A stretch of DNA of 64,000 bases from Flavobacteriaceae bacterium D16. Lineage in GTDB: Bacteria; Bacteroidota; Bacteroidia; Flavobacteriales; Flavobacteriaceae. Below are positions 38,201 through 46,342 of the stretch, piece after piece; positions within the stretch are counted from its first letter, which is position 1, and each line of letters opens with the position of its first letter. The stretch is taken from the NCBI GenBank assembly GCA_021295155.1, contig JAJTJC010000036.1, positions 1,145,689-1,209,688 of the forward strand, given 5' to 3'. Below the pieces are notes generated by a model that was given only the letters and a program-made list of their open reading frames with translations, did not search any database and had not been told where the DNA came from. A program made the position numbers and the translations under genes.

Positions 38201-39166
38201 ATGGATACTACGGTTACTGAAGAAAATGTCTGGGGTGGGGGTAACCGCCCACTTGGTGCGAGTTATGGTAAACTGATGATGTGGTTTTTCATCGTTTCGG
38301 ATGCGCTAACCTTCTCTGGATTCCTTGCCTCTTACGGCTTTTCAAGATTTAAATTTATAGAAACCTGGCCTATAGCCGATGAGGTTTTTACACACGTGCC
38401 CTTTTTTCATGGCAACTATCCCATGTACTATGTGGCATTTATGACCTTTATTCTGATTATGTCTTCTGTGACAATGGTTCTTGCTGTTGATGCCGGACAT
38501 AAGATGATGAAGAACAAGGCCATAATTTATATGTTCCTTACCATTATAGGAGGAGCCATATTCGTTGGGTCACAAGCCTGGGAATGGGCTACTTTTATAA
38601 AAGGTGATTATGGGGCACTGGAAACTAATGGAGGTCGAATTCTGCAGTTTGTTAAGGCCGATTCGGGTGATAGAGCAGCCCTGGCAGATTTTGCCAAGAT
38701 AATCCCTGGCGAAAGGGAACAACACAGCAGTAACGTAGGGGTATGGTTTAACGATGAACCTGCACTCGCCAGTTATACTGTTGAAGAAGTAAAAGCAGGC
38801 TTTTTGGCCGATCCGAATATCCTGATCCGTACAGAAACCATCAATGAAGAAGGAGAAAAAACCCTGCTAACACGGGAAGAATCGCTTGATCGTATACAGG
38901 ATGCCAAACTGGTAGTAGAAGGTGCAAACCTGATTCGAAACGAATACGGAAGTCGCCTCTTCGCAGATTTCTTTTTCTTTATCACAGGATTTCACGGTTT
39001 TCACGTGTTCTCCGGGGTAGTGATCAATATCATTATTTTCTTTAATATCATTCTCGGTACCTACGAGAGGAGAGGACATTATGAAATGGTAGAGAAAGTG
39101 GGATTGTACTGGCACTTTGTAGATTTGGTGTGGGTATTCGTATTTACCTTCTTCTATCTTGTTTAA
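38201..39166 (+). CDS. coxC: Cytochrome c oxidase subunit III, long form with soluble insertion
   Basis: A 321-residue subunit III. The membrane core is standard: GKLMMWFFIVSDALTFSGFLASYGFS at the N-terminus, the helix ending GSQAWEW, and the C-terminal FHGFHVFSGVVIN and GLYWHFVDLVWVFVFTFFYLV. Between about 134 and 253 there is a hydrophilic insertion of about 120 residues (for example ADSGDRAALADFAK and EEGEKTLLTREESLD) that standard subunits III lack. It breaks the protein between two membrane helices and probably faces the periplasm. The short paralogue upstream has no such insertion. Confidence 0.9.
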   Translation: MDTTVTEENVWGGGNRPLGASYGKLMMWFFIVSDALTFSGFLASYGFSRFKFIETWPIADEVFTHVPFFHGNYPMYYVAFMTFILIMSSVTMVLAVDAGHKMMKNKAIIYMFLTIIGGAIFVGSQAWEWATFIKGDYGALETNGGRILQFVKADSGDRAALADFAKIIPGEREQHSSNVGVWFNDEPALASYTVEEVKAGFLADPNILIRTETINEEGEKTLLTREESLDRIQDAKLVVEGANLIRNEYGSRLFADFFFFITGFHGFHVFSGVVINIIIFFNIILGTYERRGHYEMVEKVGLYWHFVDLVWVFVFTFFYLV

Positions 39167-39206
39167 AACTAATTTTAAAAAGTAAAAGCATTAATTGATA
39201 TAGCAT

Positions 39207-39590
39207 ATGGCACACGAGCATAAACTTGAAATTTTCAGAGGCCTGCTAAAATTTAAGTCCAACACCCAAAAAATCTGGGGGGTATTGATTTTCCTATCCA
39301 TTGTTACTGCAGTTGAGGTAGCCCTGGGGATCACCAAACCGGAATTACTGACCAAGAATACATTGGTTGGGATGAAGTTGCTAAACTGGATCTTTATTGT
39401 CCTTACCCTGGTAAAGGCCTATTATATTGCCTGGGACTTCATGCACTTGCGAGATGAAAAATCTTCCCTAAGGCGAACCATTGTGTGGACGCCTATATTC
39501 CTGGTTTGTTACCTGATATTTATTCTGCTGTTCGAAGCCGATTATATCTACAATGTCTACAAGGACGGATTTGTAGCCTGGGACTTCTAA
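39207..39590 (+). CDS. Cytochrome c oxidase subunit IV-like
   Basis: A 127-residue membrane protein with three hydrophobic segments (about 22-44, 57-76 and 89-110) and the family stretch KAYYIAWDFMHLRDEKSSLRR. It fits the bacterial subunit IV family (CtaF/CoxD-like), a small structural component of caa3-type oxidases. The N-terminus (MAHEHKLEIFRG) is cytoplasmic. It is the last structural oxidase gene; a terminator follows at 39611. Confidence 0.88.
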   Translation: MAHEHKLEIFRGLLKFKSNTQKIWGVLIFLSIVTAVEVALGITKPELLTKNTLVGMKLLNWIFIVLTLVKAYYIAWDFMHLRDEKSSLRRTIVWTPIFLVCYLIFILLFEADYIYNVYKDGFVAWDF

Positions 39591-39610
39591 CAAGGAATTA
39601 ACAAGAGATA

Positions 39611-39638
39611 AAGACGGTTTTGAAACCGTCTTTTTTAT
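39611..39638 (+). terminator. Intrinsic terminator after subunit IV
   Basis: Stem AAGACGGTT (39611-39619) with AACCGTCTT (39624-39632), loop TTGA, followed by a T run. The T run merges into the next promoter element. Confidence 0.85.
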
Positions 39639-39643
39639 TTTTG
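39636..39643 (+). promoter_or_regulatory. Bacteroidota -7 element overlapping the terminator T run
   Basis: TATTTTTG, exact TAnnTTTG, begins in the terminator T-tract and lies 18 bases before the ATG at 39662. It would drive the oxidase-assembly cluster independently. Confidence 0.5.
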
Positions 39644-39661
39644 TAAGATAGTTCAACAGCT

Positions 39662-40291
39662 ATGAAAAAAACTTTTGTTCTGGTCGTTCTGTTTATTCTG
39701 CCCCTGGTGGCCTATATGTTTTTTGCATCGGGCGTGAATAACTTTGGAAGACTCCCTACCCTTACAGAAAATATTCAGGACCTGGAAGCTTTTAGTCCTG
39801 AGGCCACACTGAATGGCAAGATCAGCATTCTTGGCTTTCTTGGATATGATTCCGAGTTAAAAAAAGGCAATGCTTTTAATCTGAATCAAAAAATTTATAA
39901 GCCCTTCTATGAGTTTCGGGATTTTCAAATGGTTATGGTGCTCCCCAATGGATCGGAGGAGAAGGTCGCGGAACTAAAAAAGGAACTTGCCGGACTCGCT
40001 GATGTTAAAAACTGGAAATTTATTTATGGAGAGGACCAGGATATTAAGGCCCTTTTTAATTCTCTGGAGAGCAACTTGGAGTTAGATGAAAAGCTAGGAT
40101 CACACTATGTCTTTATTATCGATAAAGAACGTAATCTAAGGGGCAGGAGTAATGATGAGGACGAAGGATTGAAATACGGCTTTGACGCCACTTCTGTTGC
40201 CGATCTTAACAATAAGATGGAAGATGATGTAAAGGTGATTTTGGCGGAGTATAGGCTGGCACTTAAAAAGAATAACGCAAAACGAGATTAG
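39662..40291 (+). CDS. Membrane-anchored Cys-less thioredoxin-like protein
   Basis: A 209-residue protein with an N-terminal membrane anchor or signal (about 5-24) and a periplasmic domain whose order resembles the thioredoxin/SCO fold: a strand with ISILGFLG, a helix, a strand with FQMVMVL, then YVFIIDKERNLRGR before the last helix. It contains no cysteine, so it cannot act as a thiol oxidoreductase or a Cys-based copper chaperone. I do not recognise a named family. It lies between the oxidase subunits and SCO, so a role in oxidase assembly is likely by context. Homologues in the same place are, as I recall, usually labelled membrane or secreted protein. Confidence 0.7.
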   Translation: MKKTFVLVVLFILPLVAYMFFASGVNNFGRLPTLTENIQDLEAFSPEATLNGKISILGFLGYDSELKKGNAFNLNQKIYKPFYEFRDFQMVMVLPNGSEEKVAELKKELAGLADVKNWKFIYGEDQDIKALFNSLESNLELDEKLGSHYVFIIDKERNLRGRSNDEDEGLKYGFDATSVADLNNKMEDDVKVILAEYRLALKKNNAKRD

Positions 40292-40293
40292 GC

Positions 40294-41022
40294 GTGAAAA
40301 AGGGGAAGTATCACTACATATGGATTTCATTGATTATCCTCATTTTTGGGATCATTTTTATCCCGAGGATTGTTGATCGATTTAAGGAGGGTACCATTGT
40401 AGAGACCGATCGTATGAACGTGACGGACCCGGCCGATAAACTGGCCTATATAATACTCAATGGTGAGAAAAGGAAAGTCCCTCCTTTTGCATTTATAAAC
40501 CAGGATAGCTTGCTGATCACCAATGATGATTATCTGGGGAAAGTCTATGTAGCTGAATTCTTTTTTACAACCTGCCCCACTATCTGTCCGATCATGAATC
40601 AAAACCTCGTGCAGATCCAGGAAGAATTCCGGGAATTTGAAAATTTTGGGGTTGCTTCATTTACCATCAATCCGGATTACGATACACCAAGAGTGCTAAA
40701 GGAGTATGCCGAAAAATATGGCATCACTAATATGGACTGGCATTTACTTACCGGAGACCGCGATGAGATTTATGACCTGGCCAATGTAGGCTTTAATATC
40801 TTTGCGGCCCAGGCAGACGAGGTCCCCGGGGGCTTTGAACATTCCGGTCTGTTTGCCCTGATCGATAAGGAAGGCTACATACGTTCCCGTACTGATGATT
40901 TCGGGAATCCTATTATTTATTACCGCGGCACCATTACCGAAGCTCAGGGCACCAATGTTGATGGGGAAGAAGAACAAATAAGTATACTGAAAACCGACAT
41001 AAGAAAATTACTGGCAGAATAA
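40294..41022 (+). CDS. SCO1/SenC-family copper chaperone
   Basis: SCO proteins deliver copper to the CuA centre of oxidase subunit II. The 242-residue protein has an N-terminal membrane anchor (about 8-25) and a thioredoxin-like domain with the copper motif CPTIC (C94, C98) and H183 in the later EHSGLFALID. All three ligands are present. The start is GTG at 40294, two bases after the preceding stop, which points to coupling with the Cys-less neighbour. The DUF420 gene starts one base after its stop. Confidence 0.93.
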   Translation: MKKGKYHYIWISLIILIFGIIFIPRIVDRFKEGTIVETDRMNVTDPADKLAYIILNGEKRKVPPFAFINQDSLLITNDDYLGKVYVAEFFFTTCPTICPIMNQNLVQIQEEFREFENFGVASFTINPDYDTPRVLKEYAEKYGITNMDWHLLTGDRDEIYDLANVGFNIFAAQADEVPGGFEHSGLFALIDKEGYIRSRTDDFGNPIIYYRGTITEAQGTNVDGEEEQISILKTDIRKLLAE

Positions 41023-41023
41023 T

Positions 41024-41557
41024 ATGGATCAGGTTGCACGCAGAGAAAAAAGATTTAACCGGTATATCACTATAATATCCATTGCAATACCGGCGGTGGT
41101 GGTTGCTTTGTTTGGTATTCGAATTCCAGATGTGGAACCCTTGGGGTTTTTACCTCCCATATACGCTACTATTAATGGAATAACCGCCGTTTTGTTGATT
41201 GCAGCTGTTTTGGCTATCAAGAATGGAAAGCAGAAACTACATCAGACCCTGATGACCAGCTGTATCGTCTTGTCGCTGCTTTTTCTGGTGATGTACGTTG
41301 CCTATCATATGACATCAGATTCTACACCTTATGGAGGTGATGGAGTGTTGAGGTATGTTTATTTTTTCATATTAATTACCCACATACTGCTTTCTATTGT
41401 GATAATCCCTCTGGTTTTGAAAACCTATGCCAGGGCTTATCTAAAGAAATTTGAAGAACACAGGAAGATCGCCAGAATTACCTTTCCTATTTGGTTGTAT
41501 GTGGCCGTAACGGGGGTTATTGTATATCTGATGATTTCGCCTTATTATAATTATTAA
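41024..41557 (+). CDS. DUF420 membrane protein
   Basis: A 177-residue protein of the DUF420 (YozB-like) family with five hydrophobic segments and the characteristic NGITAVLLIAAVLAIKNGKQKLHQTLM stretch split over the second and third segments. It also contains conserved His in VAYHMTSDS and LITHILLS. DUF420 genes lie next to SCO and oxidase genes in many genomes and are thought to act in oxidase assembly, but the biochemical role is unknown. It starts one base after the SCO stop and ends 11 bases before the next gene. Confidence 0.88.
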   Translation: MDQVARREKRFNRYITIISIAIPAVVVALFGIRIPDVEPLGFLPPIYATINGITAVLLIAAVLAIKNGKQKLHQTLMTSCIVLSLLFLVMYVAYHMTSDSTPYGGDGVLRYVYFFILITHILLSIVIIPLVLKTYARAYLKKFEEHRKIARITFPIWLYVAVTGVIVYLMISPYYNY

Positions 41558-41568
41558 CTTTTTAGTAA

Positions 41569-41799
41569 ATGAAGCACAGCACAAAAAAAATAGTTTCCCT
41601 ATTCCTTTTGGCCTTTTTACCACTGGTCGCAAAGGCTCAGTGTGCTATGTGCAGGGCGGTTCTGGAAAGTGGAGATAACAATGCCGTTGCTGAGGGGATC
41701 AACAATGGGATTGTCTACCTCATGGCGATTCCCTACATTCTGGTTGGGGTCATTTTTTACCTTGTTTATCGCAAAATGAGGACGCCAAAAACCAGTTAA
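41569..41799 (+). CDS. Small CxxC membrane protein next to SCO/DUF420
   Basis: A 76-residue protein: signal peptide about 1-24 ending VAKAQ, then C25-A-M-C28 at the mature N-terminus, a short polar stretch with paired Asn, one membrane helix at about 48-66 and a basic tail. After cleavage the CxxC would sit in the periplasm anchored by the helix. It has no family I can name. The position suggests thiol reduction or copper handling for the oxidase, which is an inference. It ends before the palindrome at 41807. Confidence 0.75.
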   Translation: MKHSTKKIVSLFLLAFLPLVAKAQCAMCRAVLESGDNNAVAEGINNGIVYLMAIPYILVGVIFYLVYRKMRTPKTS

Positions 41800-41806
41800 T
41801 CTTTTA

Positions 41807-41830
41807 ACAGTTTTTTAATCTAAAAACTGT
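41807..41830. promoter_or_regulatory. Perfect 9-bp inverted repeat upstream of the efflux locus
   Basis: ACAGTTTTT (41807-41815), six-base spacer, AAAAACTGT (41822-41830). A second, overlapping 5-bp repeat GTTAA/TTAAC lies just upstream. There is no T-tract after the right arm, so it could be an operator or an attenuator-like switch rather than a plain terminator. Confidence 0.4.
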
Positions 41831-41895
41831 AACAAATGGGGAGATTAAGCGTCTTCTCTTATACACGCTTTTTATCATCAGTCATCACCAACCCA

Positions 41896-43140
41896 ATGTT
41901 CGATATAGAAAGATGGCAGGAAATCTTTGATACTATTCGTAAAAACAAACTACGAACCTTTCTTACTGGCCTGTCTGTTGCTTCCGGGATCTTTATACTG
42001 GTAATCCTTTTGGGGTTCGGCCAGGGTATGCAAAATGGTGTAGCCCAGGAATTCGAAGAAGACGCTATAACCAGTATCAACGTATGGGCAGGACGCACTT
42101 CAAAAGAATACAAGGGGATGAATCCGGGCAGGAGAATCCAACTTCGGAATGAGAATTTTGAATCGACTAACCATATCTTCAGAGAAGACATAGAATTCAA
42201 ATCAGCCAGGACTTACATTGGCGGAATGACTATAAATTATGGGAAAGAATCTCTGGCCTACGACCTGCAGGGGGTCTCACCGGATTTTCAGTTTATTGAG
42301 AATGCCAAGATAATTGAGGGAAGGTTTATAAATGAAAACGATGAGGCCAATACAACCAAAGTGGCAGTCATCGGAAATAAGATCAAGCAGGATGTTTTCA
42401 GCTCACTTGATACTCCAATAGGAGAATTAATTGAGGTTTCCGGAATCCCATTTCATATAGTAGGTGTTTATAGTGAGACGGAGGACAGGGAAGAAGAACG
42501 CATCTATATTCCGCTCAATACTGCTCAGAAAGTATTCAATGGTGCCGATAGGCTTGGTAACATTTCCTATACATTACCTCCAGCGGCTAATTTTAAAGCG
42601 GCAGTAGCAGAAGCCACACAATTTAAGGAACAGCTAAGGACCCATCTGCAACAGCTGCATACCATTGCACCGGACGACACCAGTGCACTTAATGTATTTA
42701 GCATGATGGAAGTAGCTCAGCGGTATTTCAGCCTTATAGACAACATCAAATTTTTCTTTTGGTTTGTGGGGATTTGTACCGTTATCGCCGGAATTGTTGG
42801 GGTAAGTAATATCATGCTCATCGTTGTTAAAGAACGAACCCGGGAAATCGGGATCAGAAAAGCTATTGGGGCCAAACCCTGGGCCATAGTTGGACTTATT
42901 CTACAAGAATCCATATTTGTAACCGCTATTTCTGGCTTTGCAGGTTTTATATTCAGTATGGGGCTACTCGAGATTTTCGGGCCCTATATTGAGGTAGATT
43001 ATATTGTGAATCCTTCGGTAAATTTCAATGTGGCCCTATCTACGGTAATCCTGCTGATTATAGCTGGGACCCTGGCCGGCTTTTTCCCGGCCTGGCGGGC
43101 GGCCAATATTCATACGATCAAAGCCCTTAAAGACGAATAA
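41896..43140 (+). CDS. MacB-like ABC transporter permease 1
   Basis: A 414-residue permease with one membrane helix near the N-terminus (LSVASGIFILVILLGFGQG), a large periplasmic domain (about 45-285) and three C-terminal helices of the FtsX type. The cytoplasmic coupling motif is KERTREIGIRKAIGA. The start is uncertain: I use ATG 41896, which gives the same N-terminal pattern (MFDIERWQEIFDTIRKNKLRTFL) as the three paralogues. An ATG at 41836 would add 20 residues and lie five bases after a palindrome. It pairs with permease 2 and probably with the ATPase at 45638. Confidence 0.9.
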   Translation: MFDIERWQEIFDTIRKNKLRTFLTGLSVASGIFILVILLGFGQGMQNGVAQEFEEDAITSINVWAGRTSKEYKGMNPGRRIQLRNENFESTNHIFREDIEFKSARTYIGGMTINYGKESLAYDLQGVSPDFQFIENAKIIEGRFINENDEANTTKVAVIGNKIKQDVFSSLDTPIGELIEVSGIPFHIVGVYSETEDREEERIYIPLNTAQKVFNGADRLGNISYTLPPAANFKAAVAEATQFKEQLRTHLQQLHTIAPDDTSALNVFSMMEVAQRYFSLIDNIKFFFWFVGICTVIAGIVGVSNIMLIVVKERTREIGIRKAIGAKPWAIVGLILQESIFVTAISGFAGFIFSMGLLEIFGPYIEVDYIVNPSVNFNVALSTVILLIIAGTLAGFFPAWRAANIHTIKALKDE

Positions 43141-43149
43141 TTAGAACCT

Positions 43150-44406
43150 ATGTTTAACCGCGACCGCTGGAAAGAAATCCTGGAAGTACTGACCACCAAC
43201 TGGTTCCGGACGGTGCTCACTGCCTTTGGTGTTTTTTGGGGCATTCTTATCCTGATTATCCTACTGGCTGCTGGTAAAGGACTTGAAAACGGGGTTAAGG
43301 CCGATTTTGGGGATTTGGCTACCAATTCCATGTATATGTGGGCACGAAGAACAACAAAAGCGCATATGGGGCTTCCTAAGAACCGTCGCTTTAACTTTAA
43401 GTTGGAAGATATTGAGGCCATTAAAGACAATGTTCCTAACCTAAAGTATGTTTCACCAAGGAATCAGTTGGGTGGATATAGAGGAAGCAACAATGTGGTC
43501 AGGGGGATAAGAACAGGTGCTTACAACGTATATGGGGATTATCCTGAAATCATCAATCAGGAACCCATAAGTATAACTGCCGGGCGGTTCATCAATAACA
43601 ACGACATTGACGAAAAACGAAAAGTGGCCATAATTGGTAACGGAGTACGCAATGAGTTGTACGATTTGGGCGAGGAAGTTCTGGGCACTTATATCAAGAT
43701 ACAAGGGGTTAACTTTATGGTTATTGGCACCTATAAACGGAAGACTGCTAATCAGGGGGAGGAAGGTGAAAAACAAATCTTCATCCCATTTACTTCTTTT
43801 GCCCAGGCATTTAACACGGCTAACAGGGTAGGCTGGATGGCTATCACAGCAGAAGATGAAAACCCAATCACCAATATCAAAATGGATATTATTGGGCTTA
43901 TGAAGAAAAGGCATAAGGTACATCCCGAAGACAGTCGGGCAATTGGATATAATGATGCTTACGAAGAATTTAGCAAAATTGATCGCCTTTTTGCAGCCTT
44001 GAAACTTGTTGCCTATTTCGTAGGTACCCTGGTTCTTTTAAGCGGGATTATTGGGGTGAGTAATATCATGCTTATTGTAGTGAAGGAAAGGACTAAAGAG
44101 ATTGGAATCCGAAGGGCACTGGGGGAAGAACCCTGGTCCATCAGAAAACAGATCTTGCTGGAATCAATTTTCCTGACCATTATGTCTGGAATGCTGGGAA
44201 TTGCGGTAGGAGCACTATTTATCTATGGTATAAACGCCCTTTTAGAAGCCAATGGACCTGTAGATATGTTTATGAATCCCAGTGTAAATCTGGGTGTTGT
44301 AACCATCGCCCTGAGCATCCTGGTAATTGCGGGATTACTGGCGGGTTATATCCCGGCACAAAGTGCCATTAAAGTAAAGCCTATTGAGGCCTTAAGAACA
44401 GAATAA
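43150..44406 (+). CDS. MacB-like ABC transporter permease 2
   Basis: A 418-residue permease of the MacB/FtsX type: N-terminal helix in GVFWGILILIILLAAGKG, periplasmic domain, then three C-terminal helices with the coupling motif KERTKEIGIRRALGE. It is related to but clearly diverged from permease 1; the paralogue at 47565 is the closer match in overall pattern (FWGI.. at the first helix). It is nine bases after permease 1 and 29 bases before the first adaptor, consistent with one transcript. Two different permeases suggest a heterodimer, an inference. Confidence 0.92.
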   Translation: MFNRDRWKEILEVLTTNWFRTVLTAFGVFWGILILIILLAAGKGLENGVKADFGDLATNSMYMWARRTTKAHMGLPKNRRFNFKLEDIEAIKDNVPNLKYVSPRNQLGGYRGSNNVVRGIRTGAYNVYGDYPEIINQEPISITAGRFINNNDIDEKRKVAIIGNGVRNELYDLGEEVLGTYIKIQGVNFMVIGTYKRKTANQGEEGEKQIFIPFTSFAQAFNTANRVGWMAITAEDENPITNIKMDIIGLMKKRHKVHPEDSRAIGYNDAYEEFSKIDRLFAALKLVAYFVGTLVLLSGIIGVSNIMLIVVKERTKEIGIRRALGEEPWSIRKQILLESIFLTIMSGMLGIAVGALFIYGINALLEANGPVDMFMNPSVNLGVVTIALSILVIAGLLAGYIPAQSAIKVKPIEALRTE

Positions 44407-44435
44407 TATACTATACATCAATCAATTAGAATAAA

Positions 44436-45545
44436 ATGAAAAAATCTGTAACCGTAATAATTCTTCTGGTCATAGTTGTTGCCTTTGGAGGCTCCATGGT
44501 CTATCTGTATCAGAAAAATGCGGAGGATCCGATCACTTATCAGACGGAAAAACCGAGCACTCAAACCATAATAAAAAAGACTGTAGCCACCGGGAGTATT
44601 TTGCCACTGGAAGAGGTGCTTATCAAACCCAATATTTCAGGGGTCATAGAAGAGGTCTTTGTGGAAGGCGGGGATTACGTTAAATCTGGCGATATGCTAG
44701 CCACCATCAAAGTAGTGCCCAACCTCTCTGCACTTAATGATTCCAGAAATGCTATAGATGCAGCGAAAATTAGTCTCGATGATCAGCGGCGTAACTATAC
44801 CCGTCAGAAAAGTCTGTTTGCAAAAGGGGTTATATCTCAACAAGACCTGGAAAGGGCTCAGGTAGCTTTTGACCAGGCCAAACAATCTTTTGAAGCTGCC
44901 AATAAACGATATGATATTGTCAAAACCGGTACGACTAAAGGACTTAGCAATGCTGCCAATACCATTATCAGGTCTACCGTAAGTGGTATGGTCCTGGAGG
45001 TGCCTGTAGAAGTAGGCAACCAGGTAATCGAAAGTAATAATTTCAATGAGGGAACTACTATTGCAGCAATTGCTGATGTAGATAAGATGATTTTTGAAGG
45101 CAAGGTTGATGAATCTGAAGTGGGTAAGATCAGGGAAGATCTGGCACTTGAAATTACGGTAGGAGCCCTTGAGAATATTACTTTTGACGCTGTTCTGGAT
45201 TATATCGCCCCAAAGGGCAAGGAAGAAAACGGGGCCATTCAGTTTGAAATAAAGGGAACCTTAAAAAAGGTGGATACGGTATTTATAAGGGCCGGATTAA
45301 GTGCCAATGCTTCCATTATTTTGGACAGGGCGGATAGTGTGTTAGCATTGAAAGAAGCTTTAATCCAGTTCGACAAGGAAACCAAAAAACCTTTCGTAGA
45401 GGTAGCTACCGGGGACCAGCAATTTGAGCGCAGGGATCTGGAACTGGGTATAAGCGACGGGATCTATGTTGAAGTCAAATCTGGCATTACCGGGAAAGAG
45501 GATATTAAGGTATGGAACCAGGTGGAACCACAGTCCGGCGGGTAA
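44436..45545 (+). CDS. Periplasmic adaptor protein (HlyD/MacA-like) 1
   Basis: A 369-residue membrane-fusion protein with an N-terminal anchor (about 5-25), a split biotinyl-lipoyl domain (SGVIEEVFVEGGDYVKSGDML at about 68-88 and the return strand STVSGMVLEVPVEVGNQV), a helical hairpin of about 75 residues, and beta-barrel and membrane-proximal domains. It links the inner-membrane permease to the outer-membrane channel. It is paralogous to the adaptor at 48869, sharing the NQVIESNNFNEGTTIAAIAD-type stretch. Confidence 0.92.
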   Translation: MKKSVTVIILLVIVVAFGGSMVYLYQKNAEDPITYQTEKPSTQTIIKKTVATGSILPLEEVLIKPNISGVIEEVFVEGGDYVKSGDMLATIKVVPNLSALNDSRNAIDAAKISLDDQRRNYTRQKSLFAKGVISQQDLERAQVAFDQAKQSFEAANKRYDIVKTGTTKGLSNAANTIIRSTVSGMVLEVPVEVGNQVIESNNFNEGTTIAAIADVDKMIFEGKVDESEVGKIREDLALEITVGALENITFDAVLDYIAPKGKEENGAIQFEIKGTLKKVDTVFIRAGLSANASIILDRADSVLALKEALIQFDKETKKPFVEVATGDQQFERRDLELGISDGIYVEVKSGITGKEDIKVWNQVEPQSGG

Positions 45546-45637
45546 CTTTTTTAACATAATCTTTTGATAATAATTTGTAACAAATGAACAGCTTGCGAGT
45601 CCAATAAAAGGATTGGCTATAAATATCTTCACTAACC

Positions 45638-46342
45638 ATGATTGAAATAAAAAATCTTCATAAATCCTATCAGATGGGCAGCAATGCCCTTCACGTACTC
45701 AAAGGCATAGACTTTTCCGTAAAAGAAGGAGAATTGGTAGCCATTATGGGATCATCAGGATCAGGAAAATCTACTCTCCTTAACATATTGGGGATGCTGG
45801 ATGTAGCGGATGAAGGAGAATACCTGTTAGATGGTATGCCCATTAAAAACCTCAATGAAACCAAAGCGGCTAATTACCGCAATAAGTTTCTGGGATTCAT
45901 CTTCCAGTCGTTCAACCTGATCAACTACAAAACTGCATTGGAGAATGTGGCCCTGCCTCTATACTATCAAAGGATAAATCGAAAAAAAAGGCAGGAAAAG
46001 GCCCTGAAATACCTTGAGCAGGTTGGCTTAAAGGAGTGGTCGCACCACCTGCCAAGCGAGCTGTCAGGAGGTCAAAAACAGCGGGTTGCCATTGCCCGGG
46101 CCATGGTTACTGAACCCAAGGTTTTATTGGCGGATGAGCTTACCGGGGCCTTGGATAGTACTACATCCTATGAGGTTATGGGGCTTATCCAGAAAATTAA
46201 TGATAAAGGAAATACCATTTTGGTGGTGACACATGAGGATGATATCGCCCATATGTGCAAGCGCATCGTTCATCTTAGGGACGGCGTAATTGTAAAAGAT
46301 GAAAAAGTAAAGCAAGTAAGAGCTGCGGAGTATGTTCAGTAG
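45638..46342 (+). CDS. ABC transporter ATPase (LolD/MacB type)
   Basis: A 234-residue ATPase with Walker A GSSGSGKS at 38-45, Q-loop Q90, signature LSGGQ at 142-146, Walker B LLADE ending with D166-E167 and an H-loop in VTHEDD. All catalytic elements are present. It resembles LolD/MacB ATPases. It is the only ATPase in the locus and lies between the two permease-permease-adaptor blocks. Its end overlaps the start of permease 3 by 11 bases. Confidence 0.95.
   Translation: MIEIKNLHKSYQMGSNALHVLKGIDFSVKEGELVAIMGSSGSGKSTLLNILGMLDVADEGEYLLDGMPIKNLNETKAANYRNKFLGFIFQSFNLINYKTALENVALPLYYQRINRKKRQEKALKYLEQVGLKEWSHHLPSELSGGQKQRVAIARAMVTEPKVLLADELTGALDSTTSYEVMGLIQKINDKGNTILVVTHEDDIAHMCKRIVHLRDGVIVKDEKVKQVRAAEYVQ

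Noticed and set aside
37521..39166. Two subunit III genes as a duplication error
   Set aside because: They differ in length, sequence and insertion, and I recall such pairs from other Flavobacteriia; both look functional.
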